Origin: Microbacterium ureisolvens
GTDB taxonomy: Bacteria > Actinomycetota > Actinomycetes > Actinomycetales > Microbacteriaceae
Reading direction: 5' to 3'
Length of the DNA stretch: 64,000 bases
Assembly: GCF_015278315.1 (NCBI RefSeq)
Contig: NZ_JADIJE010000007.1
Span: forward strand, 62,001 to 126,000
The position numbers and the translations under genes were made by a program. This document shows, one piece after another, positions 1-10,427 of this stretch; position 1 is the stretch's first letter, and every line of letters starts with the position of its first letter. Under the pieces are notes generated by a model that was given only the letters and a program-made list of their open reading frames with translations, made no database searches and was not told the DNA's origin.

Positions 1-3000
1 TCGTTCGACGATGAGTCTGCGGTCGCCGGGATGACGTACTTCTACGTCGTGGTGGCAGTCGGAGCCGGCGGCGTTGAATCGGACGCCTCAGCGCCCGTAG
101 CAGCCGAGATCGAGCAGGTTCTCGAGCCTGGTGAGTGTGCGGCGTCGGAGTGGTCGGTTGACTATTTCGGTAATAAGGCGTTGGAGGGGTCTTCGATTGC
201 TGCTGAGTGCCTGGGAGAGTTGAACGAGGTTCTCCCGCAGGGCACGGCTCCGGTTGCCGGCGTTGGTGCGTACAACTACTCGGCTCGTTACAGCAAGACG
301 ATCGACGAGGGCGCTGGCAGTTACGTTTTCACGTTGCAGGCCGACGACGGCGCTCGGGTTTTCGTGGACGGCGAGCTCGTTCTCAACGGTTGGGCTTACA
401 GCACCGCGACGCGATCGGCCACGGTGCCGCTGACGGCGGGTGCGCACGAGATCGTTGTGGAGCACTTCCAGGCGTGGGGCGGGGCGAAGGTGGTCTTCGA
501 CTACGAGAAGGTCGTGGTCGGCTGCGATGCATCTCAGTGGTCGGTGGACTACTTCGCGAACAAGGCGCTCGAGGGCACACCGTCGAAGTCGGAGTGCGTC
601 ACCGATCTGGACATCTCACTCGCTCAAGGCGCTTCACCGACAACCGGTGTAGGTCCATACAACTATTCGGCTCGCTACACCAAGACCATCGATGAAGGTG
701 CAGGCACCTACGAGTTCTCGCTCCGTGCCGATGATGGTGCGCGCGTCTACGTTGATGGCGAATTGCTGATCGATGGCTGGGCGTACACCACGGCTACACG
801 AGTCCGCTCGGTGAACCTCGCCGCCGGTCCGCACGTGATCACCGTCGAGTACCTCCAGGCATGGGGAGGCGCCAAGCTCGTCCTCGACCACGAGCGCAGC
901 GCGACCGAGCCTGGTGAGTGTGCGGCGTCGGAGTGGTCGGTTGACTATTTCGGTAATAAGGCGTTGGAGGGGTCTTCGATTGCTGCTGAGTGCCTGGGAG
1001 AGTTGAACGAGATTCTCCCGCAGGGCACGGCTCCGGTTGCCGGCGTTGGTGCGTACAACTACTCGGCTCGTTACAGCAAGACGATCGACGAGGGCGCTGG
1101 CAGTTACGTTTTCACGTTGCAGGCCGACGACGGCGCTCGGGTTTTCGTGGACGGCGAGCTCGTTCTCAACGGTTGGGCTTACAGCACCGCGACGCGATCG
1201 GCCACGGTGCCGCTGACGGCGGGTGCGCACGAGATCGTTGTGGAGCACTTCCAGGCGTGGGGCGGGGCGAAGGTGGTCTTCGACTACGAGAAGGTCGTGG
1301 TCGGCTGCGATGCATCTCAGTGGTCGGTGGACTACTTCGCGAACAAGGCGCTCGAGGGCACACCGTCGAAGTCGGAGTGCGTCACCGATCTGGACATCTC
1401 ACTCGCTCAAGGCGCTTCACCGACAACCGGTGTAGGTCCATACAACTATTCGGCTCGCTACACCAAGACCATCGATGAAGGTGCAGGCACCTACGAGTTC
1501 TCGCTCCGTGCCGATGATGGTGCGCGCGTCTACGTTGATGGCGAATTGCTGATCGATGGCTGGGCGTACACCACGGCTACACGAGTCCGCTCGGTGAACC
1601 TCGCCGCCGGTCCGCACGTGATCACCGTCGAGTACCTCCAGGCATGGGGAGGCGCCAAGCTCGTCCTCGACCACGAGCGCACTGGCCAGGATACGACTCC
1701 TCCCGCCGCGCCCACACAGGTCGCAGCGAGCAACGTCGGAAGCCTCGGCATCGTGGTCGCTTGGGAAGCCAGCACCTCCTCCGACGTCAAGGGCTACAAC
1801 GTGTACCGCGGCACCGCGGCAGGCGTCACCGCCGCGAACGGCACGAAGCTGAACCCGCAGCTGCTCACCGGGAGCAACAGCTTCCTCGACAGCACGCGCC
1901 AGCAGGATGTGCGCTACTACTACGTCGTCACGGCGGTCGACCAGGCCGGCAACGAGTCGGTGGTGTCTAACGAGGCATCCGCGATCTGGGCTGCCACGCC
2001 CGACACGGAGGCGCCTGAGGCGCCGACGGCCCTCGCGGCTGTGCCGGCCGACTCCGAGGTCGCGCTGACGTGGACCGCCTCGGCGTCGACTGACACCGTC
2101 GGCTATCGCGTCTACCGCTCGGAGCAGCCGGGAGCGCTTGCGAGCGCGAACCTGATCTCGGGCCAGGCCGCCGTCGTCGAGACGACGTTCACCGATGAGG
2201 ACGTGACCAACGGGACGACCTACTTCTACCAGGTGGTCGCCGTGGATCTCGCGGGCAACGTGTCTGCGGCATCCAACGAGGTCATGTCGGTGCCGCGCGT
2301 GCCGAACACCACCGACATCAAGGTCGACTTCACCGCCACCAGCGCGGTGCCGGCGGCCGGATATGTCGCGGACTGGGGGCAGGCGTACGGCGCCCGCACC
2401 AGCGCGGGCCAGGGAACGGGTCTGACCTACGGCTGGGTCGACGAGGACGGTCATGCCCTCTCGCTCGTGACCAACGGTCGCGACCGCAACCGGGTGGGCG
2501 TCGACGAGCGCCTCGACTCGATCCTGCACATGCAGTACGCAGACGTCGACGGCGGTCAGGGCACCAACGGTGTCAAGACCCCGGGCATCTGGGAGCTCGC
2601 CGTCGGCGACGGCCTCTACGAGGTCACCGTCGCGGTCGGCGACCAGATGGGCGCGACGACCTACGACTCGCTGCACACCATCAACGTCGAGGGCGCCTAC
2701 GCGATCGACAAGTTCCAGGCGACCGCGTCGAACGAGTTCCTTACTTATACGGCGACCGTCGGCGTCTGGGACGGCCGGCTCACGCTCGACGCGCTCGGTG
2801 GCACCAACACCAAGATCGCGTACGTCGACGTGAAGGGCATTGCGTTCGACCGTCCGCACATCGAGACGGTGTTCCCGAAGAACCGGGCGCTCGACGCCGA
2901 CGTGAACGGCGGTGTCGCGGCATCCATCAAGGTCCCCTTCGCCGGATTCGGCGTCAACGACCAGACGATGCCCGGCAATGTGAAGGTCTACCGCGTCTCG

Positions 3001-6000
3001 GACAACAGCCTGGTCGAGGGCAGCACGAACACCTCGGGCGGCAACGACACGGTCAACTTCGCGCCGACGGTGCCCTTCGCGCCGAACACGGACTACCGCT
3101 TCGAGGTGACCGACGGAGTCAAGGACCGCGCCGGCAACTCGTGGCTGCCGTTCACCGCGGTGTTCCGCACCGGTGCCGGCACCGTCGACCCCGGCTCGGG
3201 AGAGTTCGACCCGCTCACGAACATCGCGTTCGAGAAGGTCGAGCTGCCGATCGGCAACGGCAAGTACTGGGCGTCGTTCGCCTTCGGTCCCGACGGCAAG
3301 CTGTACGGCTCGACCATCGGCCAGGGCCTGTACCGCTTCACGGTCAACGCCGACGGCACGCTGTCGAACATGGAGAACCTCGGCTACGCGGGTATCGCCA
3401 TCATCGGTCTGCTCTTCGACGAGAGCTCGACCGCCGGCAACCTGAAGCTGTGGATCACCAACACGTCGGCCAACATCGGCAACGAGCAGCGGCAGTTCAT
3501 CAGCGGCATCAGCATGCTGTCGGGACCCAACCTCGAGAACCGCAAGAACGTGTTCTCGGGCATGCCTCGCTCGCTGTCGGACCACCTGACGAACTCGATG
3601 GTCTACGGACCGGACGGTGACATCTACGTCCTCCAGGGTTCCAACCAGGCGGCCGGCGACCTCGACGGCTCGTGGGGTCAGCGCGGTGAGCAGCTGCTGA
3701 CGGCAGCCCTGCTCCACTTCGACCCCGACCACGCGCGCGTGCAGCAGTCGCTGAACGACGCGCAGGGCGACAACCCGCTGCTCGTGCAGACGGCGCCTTC
3801 GCTGAGCGCGGCCGAGAACACCGAGAACGGCTACAACGCGGCTTCTCCGTACAACCCGTACGCGACGGATGCCCCGCTGAAGCTGTACGCCACCGGCATC
3901 CGGAACGCGTACGACCTCGTGTACCACTCGAACGGCCACATCTACGTGCCGACCAACGGCACCGCAGGTGGCGCCAACTCGCCGGGTGTGAACTACAACT
4001 CCGCGACCAACACGTGGACGCGTGTCGCAGCCAGCGGCATCCCGGGCTTCAGCACGGTGAACGGACAGGACGTGACGGCCGCGTGCCAGGCGCGTGACGC
4101 CCGCGACCCGAGCTACACCCCGCGTTCGGTGCCTGCGATCAGCAACCACCCGACCCAGCGCGACCACCTCTACGACGTGGTCGAGGGCGGCTACTACGGC
4201 CACCCGAACCCCACGCGCTGCGAGTTCGTGTTGCACGAGGGCAACGACCCGGCCAACCCGCCGAAGTGGGCCGGCCAGGGCGGCACGAAGTACGCCTCGG
4301 GCGTTCACCCCGAGTCGCACTACAAGGGCGTCGCGCACGACTTCGAGTTCAACAAGAGCCCGAACGGCGCGATCGAGTACAAGAGCAGCACGTTCGGCGG
4401 CCAGCTCAAGGGCAACCTCGTCGTGGTGCGGTTCTCGAACAACAACGACCTGATCTTCCTTCAGGCCGACCCGACCACCGGCAAGATCCTCGGCGCGCAG
4501 ACCGAGGTCGGCATCACCGGGGTTCCGAACACGACCATGCAGGGCGTGGGCGGGTTCAACGACCCGCTGGAGATCGTCGAGGACACCAGCAACGGCAACC
4601 TCTACGTGAACCAGTACGACCGTGCCGGCTCGGCGCAGAAGCTGTACCTGCTCCGGGTGCCCGCAAGCCAGCAGGCGGCGAAGATCACGTCGTCGGCGAA
4701 CGAGCTCGTGATGTCGGCGGTCAAGAGCAACGGCAGCGCCACGGCCGCGCAGAAGACGGATGTCGAGAGCATCACGGTGACGAACTCGTCCACCGAGACG
4801 CAGTCGCTCTCGGCGACCATCGGCGGCACGAACGCGTCGGAGTTCACGATCGTCGGCGCTGTGCCCACGTCGCTGGCCGCGGGAGCGAGCACCACCTTCC
4901 AGGTGCGCTTCACCCCCGGCACCAGCGTCGGTCAGCGGTCGGCGCAGCTGACGCTCGCCGGCGGATCCTCGAACGTCGTCGTAGGCCTGTACGGCCTCTC
5001 GATGAACGGCATCGAGGGTGGCAACGAGCCGGTGTTCGCCGACGTGCTGGGCACCCTCGGCTACGCCGTGAACCCGGGCTGGCTCACCCTCGCGGGAGGC
5101 ATGCAGCCGACCGCGAAGGGCGACGAGGTGCTCGAGCCGCTGTTCGTGAAGTCGGGCACGGCTCCGGTGACCTGGAAGCCGCTCGCGCACTACGCGCCGA
5201 ACGAGAACATCCCCTTCGGCTGGTACACCGGCGACGGCGCTGCCGCCGACCGGCACCAGGTGGGTGGGATCTCGTCGGCCGGGTACCAGACGCTGCTGCC
5301 GCCCACGATGTCGGGTTCCACCCCGACGTTCGACCCCGGCTCGGCAACGTTCGGCTTCTACTACTACTCGGGTGTGTTCCAGCGCTACGGCTTCACCGAG
5401 GACCGGCTCAACAGCCCGGCCACGGACGCCCACCGCGCCCGGATCTACCCGGCGAAGAACCGGTCGGGCGTGCTGATCCCGAACTCCTACATCGTGGCGT
5501 TCGAGGATGCCTCCAACGGCGACTACCAGGACTACGTGTTCCTCGTCTCGGGCATCAAGCCCGTGACCGACACCGGTTCGGGTGGCGACGCGATCAAGGT
5601 GGACTTCACGACCGCCGCCGGTGATCTCGCCGCAGGGTACATCCGCGACTACGGCCAGGCGTACGGACCGCGCACCGGTGCGAGCCAGGGGAGCGGGCTG
5701 ACCTACGGCTGGAAGGCGCAGACCACCGAGGTGGACGTCGACCTGTCGGTCGGCGGCTCCACCCCCGGCAACGCCCGTGATCGCCAGTCGTCTCAGACCG
5801 ACATCCGTCTCGACAGCTTCATGCACATGCAGCCGTCGGACGTGGCGGGCACCTTCAACGGCACCAACGTGGACGCCTTCTGGGAGATCGCTCTGCCCGA
5901 CGGCACCTACAAGGTGACGGTCGGCGTGGGCGACCCGAACGTCGGCAGCGACGCGGAGAGCCACACCATCAACGCCGAGAGCACCGCGGTGATCTCAGGC

Positions 6001-9000
6001 TTCGTCCCGAGCGGTGTCGCCGGCGCAAACGGCCGACACACCATCGCCTCGAAGACGGTGGCGGTGACCGACGGCGCGCTCACGCTCGACGCGATCGGCG
6101 GCACGAACACGAAGATCGGCTTCGTCGACATCGAGCCGATCGACGTGACCGACCCCGGCGGGGACGACCCGTCGGACGGTGCTCAGGTGAAGCTGACGTT
6201 CCAGCCTGCCGGCACTCCGGTGCCCTCGGGCTGGGGGGCTGAGACCGGTCTCGCGTTCTCCAACGACCGCGGCTACGGCTGGTTCGACGAGGCCACCTCG
6301 CAGCCGGTCGACCGCAGCGCGGCCACCCGCTACCGCACGGCGCCGATGGGCGGGATCACCTTCCCGACCGACCCGCGCCAGCAGGGTTACGCGTTCATCG
6401 ACAACTCCACGCAGCCGGCCTACACCAGCGGCTACTGGGAGTACGCCCTTCCGAACGGCGAGTACGAGGTGGCCGTCTCCGTGGGAGACGCCAACTACAC
6501 GGACTCGACGCACGGTGTGCAGGTCGAGGGTCAGCCGATCATCGCCTCGTTCGTTCCGACCACCACCACGCCGTTCCAGCTGGGTGTGCGCGACGTGACC
6601 GTCACCGACGGCCGCCTCACGATCACCAACAGCGGCGACAACACCAAGATCAACTGGATCTCGATCAAGGGTGAGGGTCTCGAGCCGAACCAGCCGCCCG
6701 CGGCGGTGCAGGTGAATTTCCGTCCGACCGGCACCCCGGTGCCGACCGGCTGGATCGCCGACACCGGCGCCGCCTACTCGGCGTCGAGCGGCTACGGGTG
6801 GCTCGTGAACGGTGCACCGTTCGACCGGTCGAGCATGACGCGCAACCGCACGGCGGCCACGGCCGGCATCACGTACCCGACCGGCGACGTCACGCGTCAG
6901 TCGCTCATCCTCATGCAGGCCACCACCACCACAGGCGGCACGATCGAGGGCGGCACGAACGGCGTGTGGGAGTACGCGCTCGCCAACGGCTCGTACACGG
7001 TCTCGGCCTCGGTCGGCGACGCCGGCTACCTGGACTCCGTCCACGGGGTGGCCGCCGAGGGCACGCCACTGATCACGAACTACACCCCGACGGGCACGGC
7101 CCCGTTCGGCTCGGGCACGGCCACCGTGCTCGTGACCGATGGCAAGCTGACCCTGACGGCGACGGGCGTGAACACGAAGCTGAACTGGGTCAAGATCCAG
7201 GGCAACGCGCTGCAGAACCCGTCGATCGCCCTGACGGCCAACGGCAGCTCGCTGAACAGCTCGTACAGCGGCGGCACGGCGGTGGTCACGGCCACGGCGG
7301 TGACGGCATCCGGATCCACCCTCCAGTCGCTCACCTACACGGTCAACGGGGGTGCCTCGACGCCGTACAACGGCGCGATCACGCTCGACACCGCGGGCGA
7401 CTACACCGTGGTGTTCACGGCGACCGACAGCGAGGGGCGCGTGACCACGCGCACCGTCGAGTTCGAGATCCTGAACATCGGCGGCACGCTGACACTGGCG
7501 AACCAGCAGGTCGTGCGGCAGGCCCAGGGTGGCGCACCGCTGCCGGGTCTGTATGAGGACGTGCTGGTCATGCACCGGGTGAACAGCCTCGGCTCGAACC
7601 CGGCGCACCAGAACCTCCTGTTCCAGGACTCGGCGACGGTGACGCTCGGCAACTCCGGCACCAAGGATCTGCGCATCTCCGCGCTGAACCTCGGGGGAGC
7701 ACAGGCGGCCCAGTTCCAGCTGGTCAACCCGCCGACCCTGCCCCTGACGCTGACGCCGGGACAGACCGTGAACCTCACGGCGAAGTTCATCGCGACCAGC
7801 GGCTCGAAGGGCGTGCGCACCGCAACGCTGACGGTCGTCTCGAGCGACCCGATGCAGTCGAACAAGGCGATCAAGCTCCGCGGCGGCTACATGGGCGCTC
7901 CGGAGGGCGGCAGCGAGCTGACGCTGCAGCAGATCTTCACGCTGTTCGACAGCACCACCTCCAGCGGTTCGACGGGCGACTCGCTCGGCAACGGCTCGGA
8001 GAACCCGGGTGCGCCGATGGACGGTGACGAGGTGCGGTCGTTCCAGTGGAAGCGGCTCGACTCGTCGAAGCCGGTGCAGGCGGTTCAGCTCGGCGCCTTC
8101 CACGGCTGCTGCGGCCAGACCGAGACGTACAACATCAACGGCACGTCCGCGACCCACGCAGGCCCCTACGGTCAGGCGATCTACCCGCTGAAGTCCGACG
8201 GCACCAAGACGACCATCACGACGAACCCCGGCGGCAACTTCGGGATCACCGTGGCGGGCCAGTCGACCACTCAGACCGCGTACATGGCGGTCAAGATGTG
8301 GCCGGTGAAGGATGCCTCGGGCAAGGCCGTTCCCGGAGCGTGGTTCGCCGGGCACGACTACATCTCGTCGCCCAGCCAGTGCGGCATCGGTGCCACGAAC
8401 TGCGACTACCAAGACAACGTGTACCTGATCACGAACATCTTGCCCGTCGCCTCGTCGGACACCACCGCGCCGGCGGCCCCCGCCGCGCCGACCGGCACGG
8501 CCGACACGACCGGTGTGAACCTGTCGTGGGCGGCGTCGACCGACGCCGACCTCATCGGCTACCGCGTCGAGCGCGCCAGTGCAGCGGGCGGACCCTGGAC
8601 GTCGATCAGCGGGTCGGCGATCGTCTCGGGCACGACCTTCCGTGACGCGGCGGGGCTGGCCATCGCGACCAGCTACTACCGAGTCGTGGGAGTGGATGCC
8701 TCGGGCAACGCGACGCCGGGTGCCACGGCATCCGTCGACACATCCTCGATCAAGGTCACCTTCAACCCGATCCGCATCAACGCCGGAGGCCCGGCGCTGA
8801 CGGTCGGCGGGGTGACGTGGGCGGCTGACACCTACTTCACGGGTGGCAAGTCGTACACGAACAACTCGATCACGGATGTGCTCGGGACGACGAGCGACCA
8901 GCTCTACCGCACCGAGCGGAGCGCGACGACGAGTCCGGGAACCTTCTCGTACGCCATCCCGCTGCCTCAAGCCGGCACGTACCAGGTGAAGCTCCACTTC

Positions 9001-10206
9001 GCGGAGATCTACCACGGTGCCACCGGCGGCGGTGCCGGGGGTGCGGGCAAGCGCATCTTCTCAGTCAACATGGAGGGCGGCGCGAGCGAGATCACCAACC
9101 TCGACCTCAACGCGATGGTCGCGCCGATGACGGCCTACGTCACGACGCACACCATGACGGTGACGGACGGCACGTTGAACATCGCATTCTCGTCCACGGT
9201 CGACCAGCCGAAGATCTCCGCAATCGAGATCCTCCCTTTTGAGTCAGGGGGCGGGCCCGTCGGACCCGCCCCCGTCAACACCTTCACCTACGCGCCGATC
9301 GCCAACCAGCCGGTGAGCGTGTCGGAGGCGCAGGGCGAGATCGTGGGAGGGGTGCTGTACCAGTTCGGCGGGTTCGACTCGCAGAAGGCGTGCTGCACCC
9401 CGACCTCGCGGTCGTACTCGTACAACCCCACGACCAACGCGTGGGCACAGATCGCACCGCTTCCCTTCCTCGCGGGAAGCGGTGCGGCCGGGACCGGCGT
9501 CACGCACGCCGGCATCACCACCGACGGCGAGGACATCTACCTCGCGGGCGGCTACATCTCGGCGAACGGCAGCACCGGCCAGACCTTCGGAACGGTGGAG
9601 GTCTACAAGTACGATGTGTCGGCCAATTCCTACCAGCGGCTGCCGAACCTGCCGGCCGTGCGGGCCTCGGGGTCGCTGGAGTTCCTCGCCGGCAAGCTGC
9701 ACTACGTGACGGGCACCAACCTCGCCCGCACGACCGAGCCCACCGACCACTGGACGCTCGACCTGGCGTCGGGTGCGACGTCGTGGGTGACCGCGGCCGC
9801 CATCCCCGCCGGGCGCAATCACCCGGGGTCGGCGGTGCTGAACGGCATCATGTACGTGCTCGGCGGGCAGACGGGGCATGACGGCCCTTCGGTCGCGCAC
9901 CCCACGGTCTACGCGTACAACCCGGCGACGAACAGCTGGTCGACGATGGCGCCCATGCCCGCGGCGGTCAACCACCACACGAGCTCGACGTTCGTGCTCG
10001 GGAACCGCATCGTCGTGGTCGGCGGAAAGCTGAACCACGACACCGACACCGCGACCGTCCAGGCCTTCGACCCTGCGACCAACACGTGGACGACGCTCAC
10101 GTCGCTGCCCGCGCCGCGGTCGTCGGCTGTGGGCGGGGCGCTCGGTACCGGGTTCCTCTTCACAGGCGGCGGCGTCCAGGGCTGGCGCGCCACTCCGGTG
10201 AGCTGA
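1..10206 (+). CDS. Giant secreted multidomain (PA14/Fn3/propeller/malectin/Kelch) protein, 5' end outside window
   Basis: The frame is open from the first base, and the first residues are the end of an Fn3-like domain, so the true start and any signal peptide lie outside. Order visible: four PA14-like domains (about nt 124-1680), two Fn3 domains (1690-2300), a YGW-type module (2320-2845), a Big_5-like Ig domain (2850-3170), a six-bladed propeller resembling PQQ sugar dehydrogenases (3200-4680), an ASH-like domain (4690-5010), an uncharacterised domain ending in NGDYQDYVF, three more YGW modules (5600-7195), an Ig-like and an ASH-like domain, a second uncharacterised domain (7920-8450), Fn3, malectin (8770-9235) and Kelch repeats (9280-10200). 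Such modules bind carbohydrate, so an extracellular polysaccharide-binding or adhesive role is inferred. There is no LPXTG or C-terminal membrane helix, so it is probably released or held non-covalently. Catalysis is not shown. Confidence 0.85.
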   Translation, partial: SFDDESAVAGMTYFYVVVAVGAGGVESDASAPVAAEIEQVLEPGECAASEWSVDYFGNKALEGSSIAAECLGELNEVLPQGTAPVAGVGAYNYSARYSKTIDEGAGSYVFTLQADDGARVFVDGELVLNGWAYSTATRSATVPLTAGAHEIVVEHFQAWGGAKVVFDYEKVVVGCDASQWSVDYFANKALEGTPSKSECVTDLDISLAQGASPTTGVGPYNYSARYTKTIDEGAGTYEFSLRADDGARVYVDGELLIDGWAYTTATRVRSVNLAAGPHVITVEYLQAWGGAKLVLDHERSATEPGECAASEWSVDYFGNKALEGSSIAAECLGELNEILPQGTAPVAGVGAYNYSARYSKTIDEGAGSYVFTLQADDGARVFVDGELVLNGWAYSTATRSATVPLTAGAHEIVVEHFQAWGGAKVVFDYEKVVVGCDASQWSVDYFANKALEGTPSKSECVTDLDISLAQGASPTTGVGPYNYSARYTKTIDEGAGTYEFSLRADDGARVYVDGELLIDGWAYTTATRVRSVNLAAGPHVITVEYLQAWGGAKLVLDHERTGQDTTPPAAPTQVAASNVGSLGIVVAWEASTSSDVKGYNVYRGTAAGVTAANGTKLNPQLLTGSNSFLDSTRQQDVRYYYVVTAVDQAGNESVVSNEASAIWAATPDTEAPEAPTALAAVPADSEVALTWTASASTDTVGYRVYRSEQPGALASANLISGQAAVVETTFTDEDVTNGTTYFYQVVAVDLAGNVSAASNEVMSVPRVPNTTDIKVDFTATSAVPAAGYVADWGQAYGARTSAGQGTGLTYGWVDEDGHALSLVTNGRDRNRVGVDERLDSILHMQYADVDGGQGTNGVKTPGIWELAVGDGLYEVTVAVGDQMGATTYDSLHTINVEGAYAIDKFQATASNEFLTYTATVGVWDGRLTLDALGGTNTKIAYVDVKGIAFDRPHIETVFPKNRALDADVNGGVAASIKVPFAGFGVNDQTMPGNVKVYRVSDNSLVEGSTNTSGGNDTVNFAPTVPFAPNTDYRFEVTDGVKDRAGNSWLPFTAVFRTGAGTVDPGSGEFDPLTNIAFEKVELPIGNGKYWASFAFGPDGKLYGSTIGQGLYRFTVNADGTLSNMENLGYAGIAIIGLLFDESSTAGNLKLWITNTSANIGNEQRQFISGISMLSGPNLENRKNVFSGMPRSLSDHLTNSMVYGPDGDIYVLQGSNQAAGDLDGSWGQRGEQLLTAALLHFDPDHARVQQSLNDAQGDNPLLVQTAPSLSAAENTENGYNAASPYNPYATDAPLKLYATGIRNAYDLVYHSNGHIYVPTNGTAGGANSPGVNYNSATNTWTRVAASGIPGFSTVNGQDVTAACQARDARDPSYTPRSVPAISNHPTQRDHLYDVVEGGYYGHPNPTRCEFVLHEGNDPANPPKWAGQGGTKYASGVHPESHYKGVAHDFEFNKSPNGAIEYKSSTFGGQLKGNLVVVRFSNNNDLIFLQADPTTGKILGAQTEVGITGVPNTTMQGVGGFNDPLEIVEDTSNGNLYVNQYDRAGSAQKLYLLRVPASQQAAKITSSANELVMSAVKSNGSATAAQKTDVESITVTNSSTETQSLSATIGGTNASEFTIVGAVPTSLAAGASTTFQVRFTPGTSVGQRSAQLTLAGGSSNVVVGLYGLSMNGIEGGNEPVFADVLGTLGYAVNPGWLTLAGGMQPTAKGDEVLEPLFVKSGTAPVTWKPLAHYAPNENIPFGWYTGDGAAADRHQVGGISSAGYQTLLPPTMSGSTPTFDPGSATFGFYYYSGVFQRYGFTEDRLNSPATDAHRARIYPAKNRSGVLIPNSYIVAFEDASNGDYQDYVFLVSGIKPVTDTGSGGDAIKVDFTTAAGDLAAGYIRDYGQAYGPRTGASQGSGLTYGWKAQTTEVDVDLSVGGSTPGNARDRQSSQTDIRLDSFMHMQPSDVAGTFNGTNVDAFWEIALPDGTYKVTVGVGDPNVGSDAESHTINAESTAVISGFVPSGVAGANGRHTIASKTVAVTDGALTLDAIGGTNTKIGFVDIEPIDVTDPGGDDPSDGAQVKLTFQPAGTPVPSGWGAETGLAFSNDRGYGWFDEATSQPVDRSAATRYRTAPMGGITFPTDPRQQGYAFIDNSTQPAYTSGYWEYALPNGEYEVAVSVGDANYTDSTHGVQVEGQPIIASFVPTTTTPFQLGVRDVTVTDGRLTITNSGDNTKINWISIKGEGLEPNQPPAAVQVNFRPTGTPVPTGWIADTGAAYSASSGYGWLVNGAPFDRSSMTRNRTAATAGITYPTGDVTRQSLILMQATTTTGGTIEGGTNGVWEYALANGSYTVSASVGDAGYLDSVHGVAAEGTPLITNYTPTGTAPFGSGTATVLVTDGKLTLTATGVNTKLNWVKIQGNALQNPSIALTANGSSLNSSYSGGTAVVTATAVTASGSTLQSLTYTVNGGASTPYNGAITLDTAGDYTVVFTATDSEGRVTTRTVEFEILNIGGTLTLANQQVVRQAQGGAPLPGLYEDVLVMHRVNSLGSNPAHQNLLFQDSATVTLGNSGTKDLRISALNLGGAQAAQFQLVNPPTLPLTLTPGQTVNLTAKFIATSGSKGVRTATLTVVSSDPMQSNKAIKLRGGYMGAPEGGSELTLQQIFTLFDSTTSSGSTGDSLGNGSENPGAPMDGDEVRSFQWKRLDSSKPVQAVQLGAFHGCCGQTETYNINGTSATHAGPYGQAIYPLKSDGTKTTITTNPGGNFGITVAGQSTTQTAYMAVKMWPVKDASGKAVPGAWFAGHDYISSPSQCGIGATNCDYQDNVYLITNILPVASSDTTAPAAPAAPTGTADTTGVNLSWAASTDADLIGYRVERASAAGGPWTSISGSAIVSGTTFRDAAGLAIATSYYRVVGVDASGNATPGATASVDTSSIKVTFNPIRINAGGPALTVGGVTWAADTYFTGGKSYTNNSITDVLGTTSDQLYRTERSATTSPGTFSYAIPLPQAGTYQVKLHFAEIYHGATGGGAGGAGKRIFSVNMEGGASEITNLDLNAMVAPMTAYVTTHTMTVTDGTLNIAFSSTVDQPKISAIEILPFESGGGPVGPAPVNTFTYAPIANQPVSVSEAQGEIVGGVLYQFGGFDSQKACCTPTSRSYSYNPTTNAWAQIAPLPFLAGSGAAGTGVTHAGITTDGEDIYLAGGYISANGSTGQTFGTVEVYKYDVSANSYQRLPNLPAVRASGSLEFLAGKLHYVTGTNLARTTEPTDHWTLDLASGATSWVTAAAIPAGRNHPGSAVLNGIMYVLGGQTGHDGPSVAHPTVYAYNPATNSWSTMAPMPAAVNHHTSSTFVLGNRIVVVGGKLNHDTDTATVQAFDPATNTWTTLTSLPAPRSSAVGGALGTGFLFTGGGVQGWRATPVS
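124..1680 (+). repeat. Tandem 783-bp duplication of a two-PA14 unit
   Basis: Positions 124-897 recur at 907-1680 with an offset of 783 bp. The only difference I found by eye is GAGGTT against GAGATT (Val to Ile) near 232/1015. Each unit encodes two PA14-like domains of about 125 residues. Near-identity at synonymous sites indicates a very recent duplication or gene conversion. Confidence 0.95.
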
Positions 10207-10219
10207 GCCCGCCTCAGAC

Positions 10220-10251
10220 GCGACGCCCGAACCCCCTCCCCAGGGCGTCGC
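10220..10251 (+). terminator. Hairpin after the giant gene
   Basis: Perfect 9-bp arms GCGACGCCC and GGGCGTCGC around a 14-nt C-rich loop, starting 14 nt after the stop. There is no U tract, which is common in high-GC actinobacteria. Confidence 0.55.
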
Positions 10252-10256
10252 CAGCC

Positions 10257-10367
10257 GCGCCCGATGCCGGGCATTCTGCCAAGGGCAGTCCGGCATCGGG
10301 CGTGGCCCTGTCCGGCGCAGCTCGGCATCGGGCGCGGTCCCTGGCCGGCGCGGCTCGGCATCGGGCG
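10257..10367 (+). repeat. Short intergenic repeat, one inverted and three direct copies
   Basis: CGGCATCGGGCG occurs at 10291, 10323 and 10356 (spacing 32-33 bp), with an inverted copy CGCGCCCGATGCCG at 10257-10270. The array lies between two convergent genes and can fold into alternative stems. No protein is supported here. Confidence 0.7.
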
Positions 10368-10427
10368 CGGTCCTGACCGGGCCCGCTGGGCATGGCGCGA
10401 GGGCTCGTTGCGAGGGAGCGCGGGCTG

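Noticed and set aside
1417..5964. 1515-codon open frame on minus
   Set aside because: Antisense shadow of the giant surface gene; Arg/Val/His-rich translation with no domain and no ribosome site.
5995..9015. 1006-codon open frame on minus
   Set aside because: Antisense shadow of the same gene; basic low-complexity translation, typical of high-GC frames.
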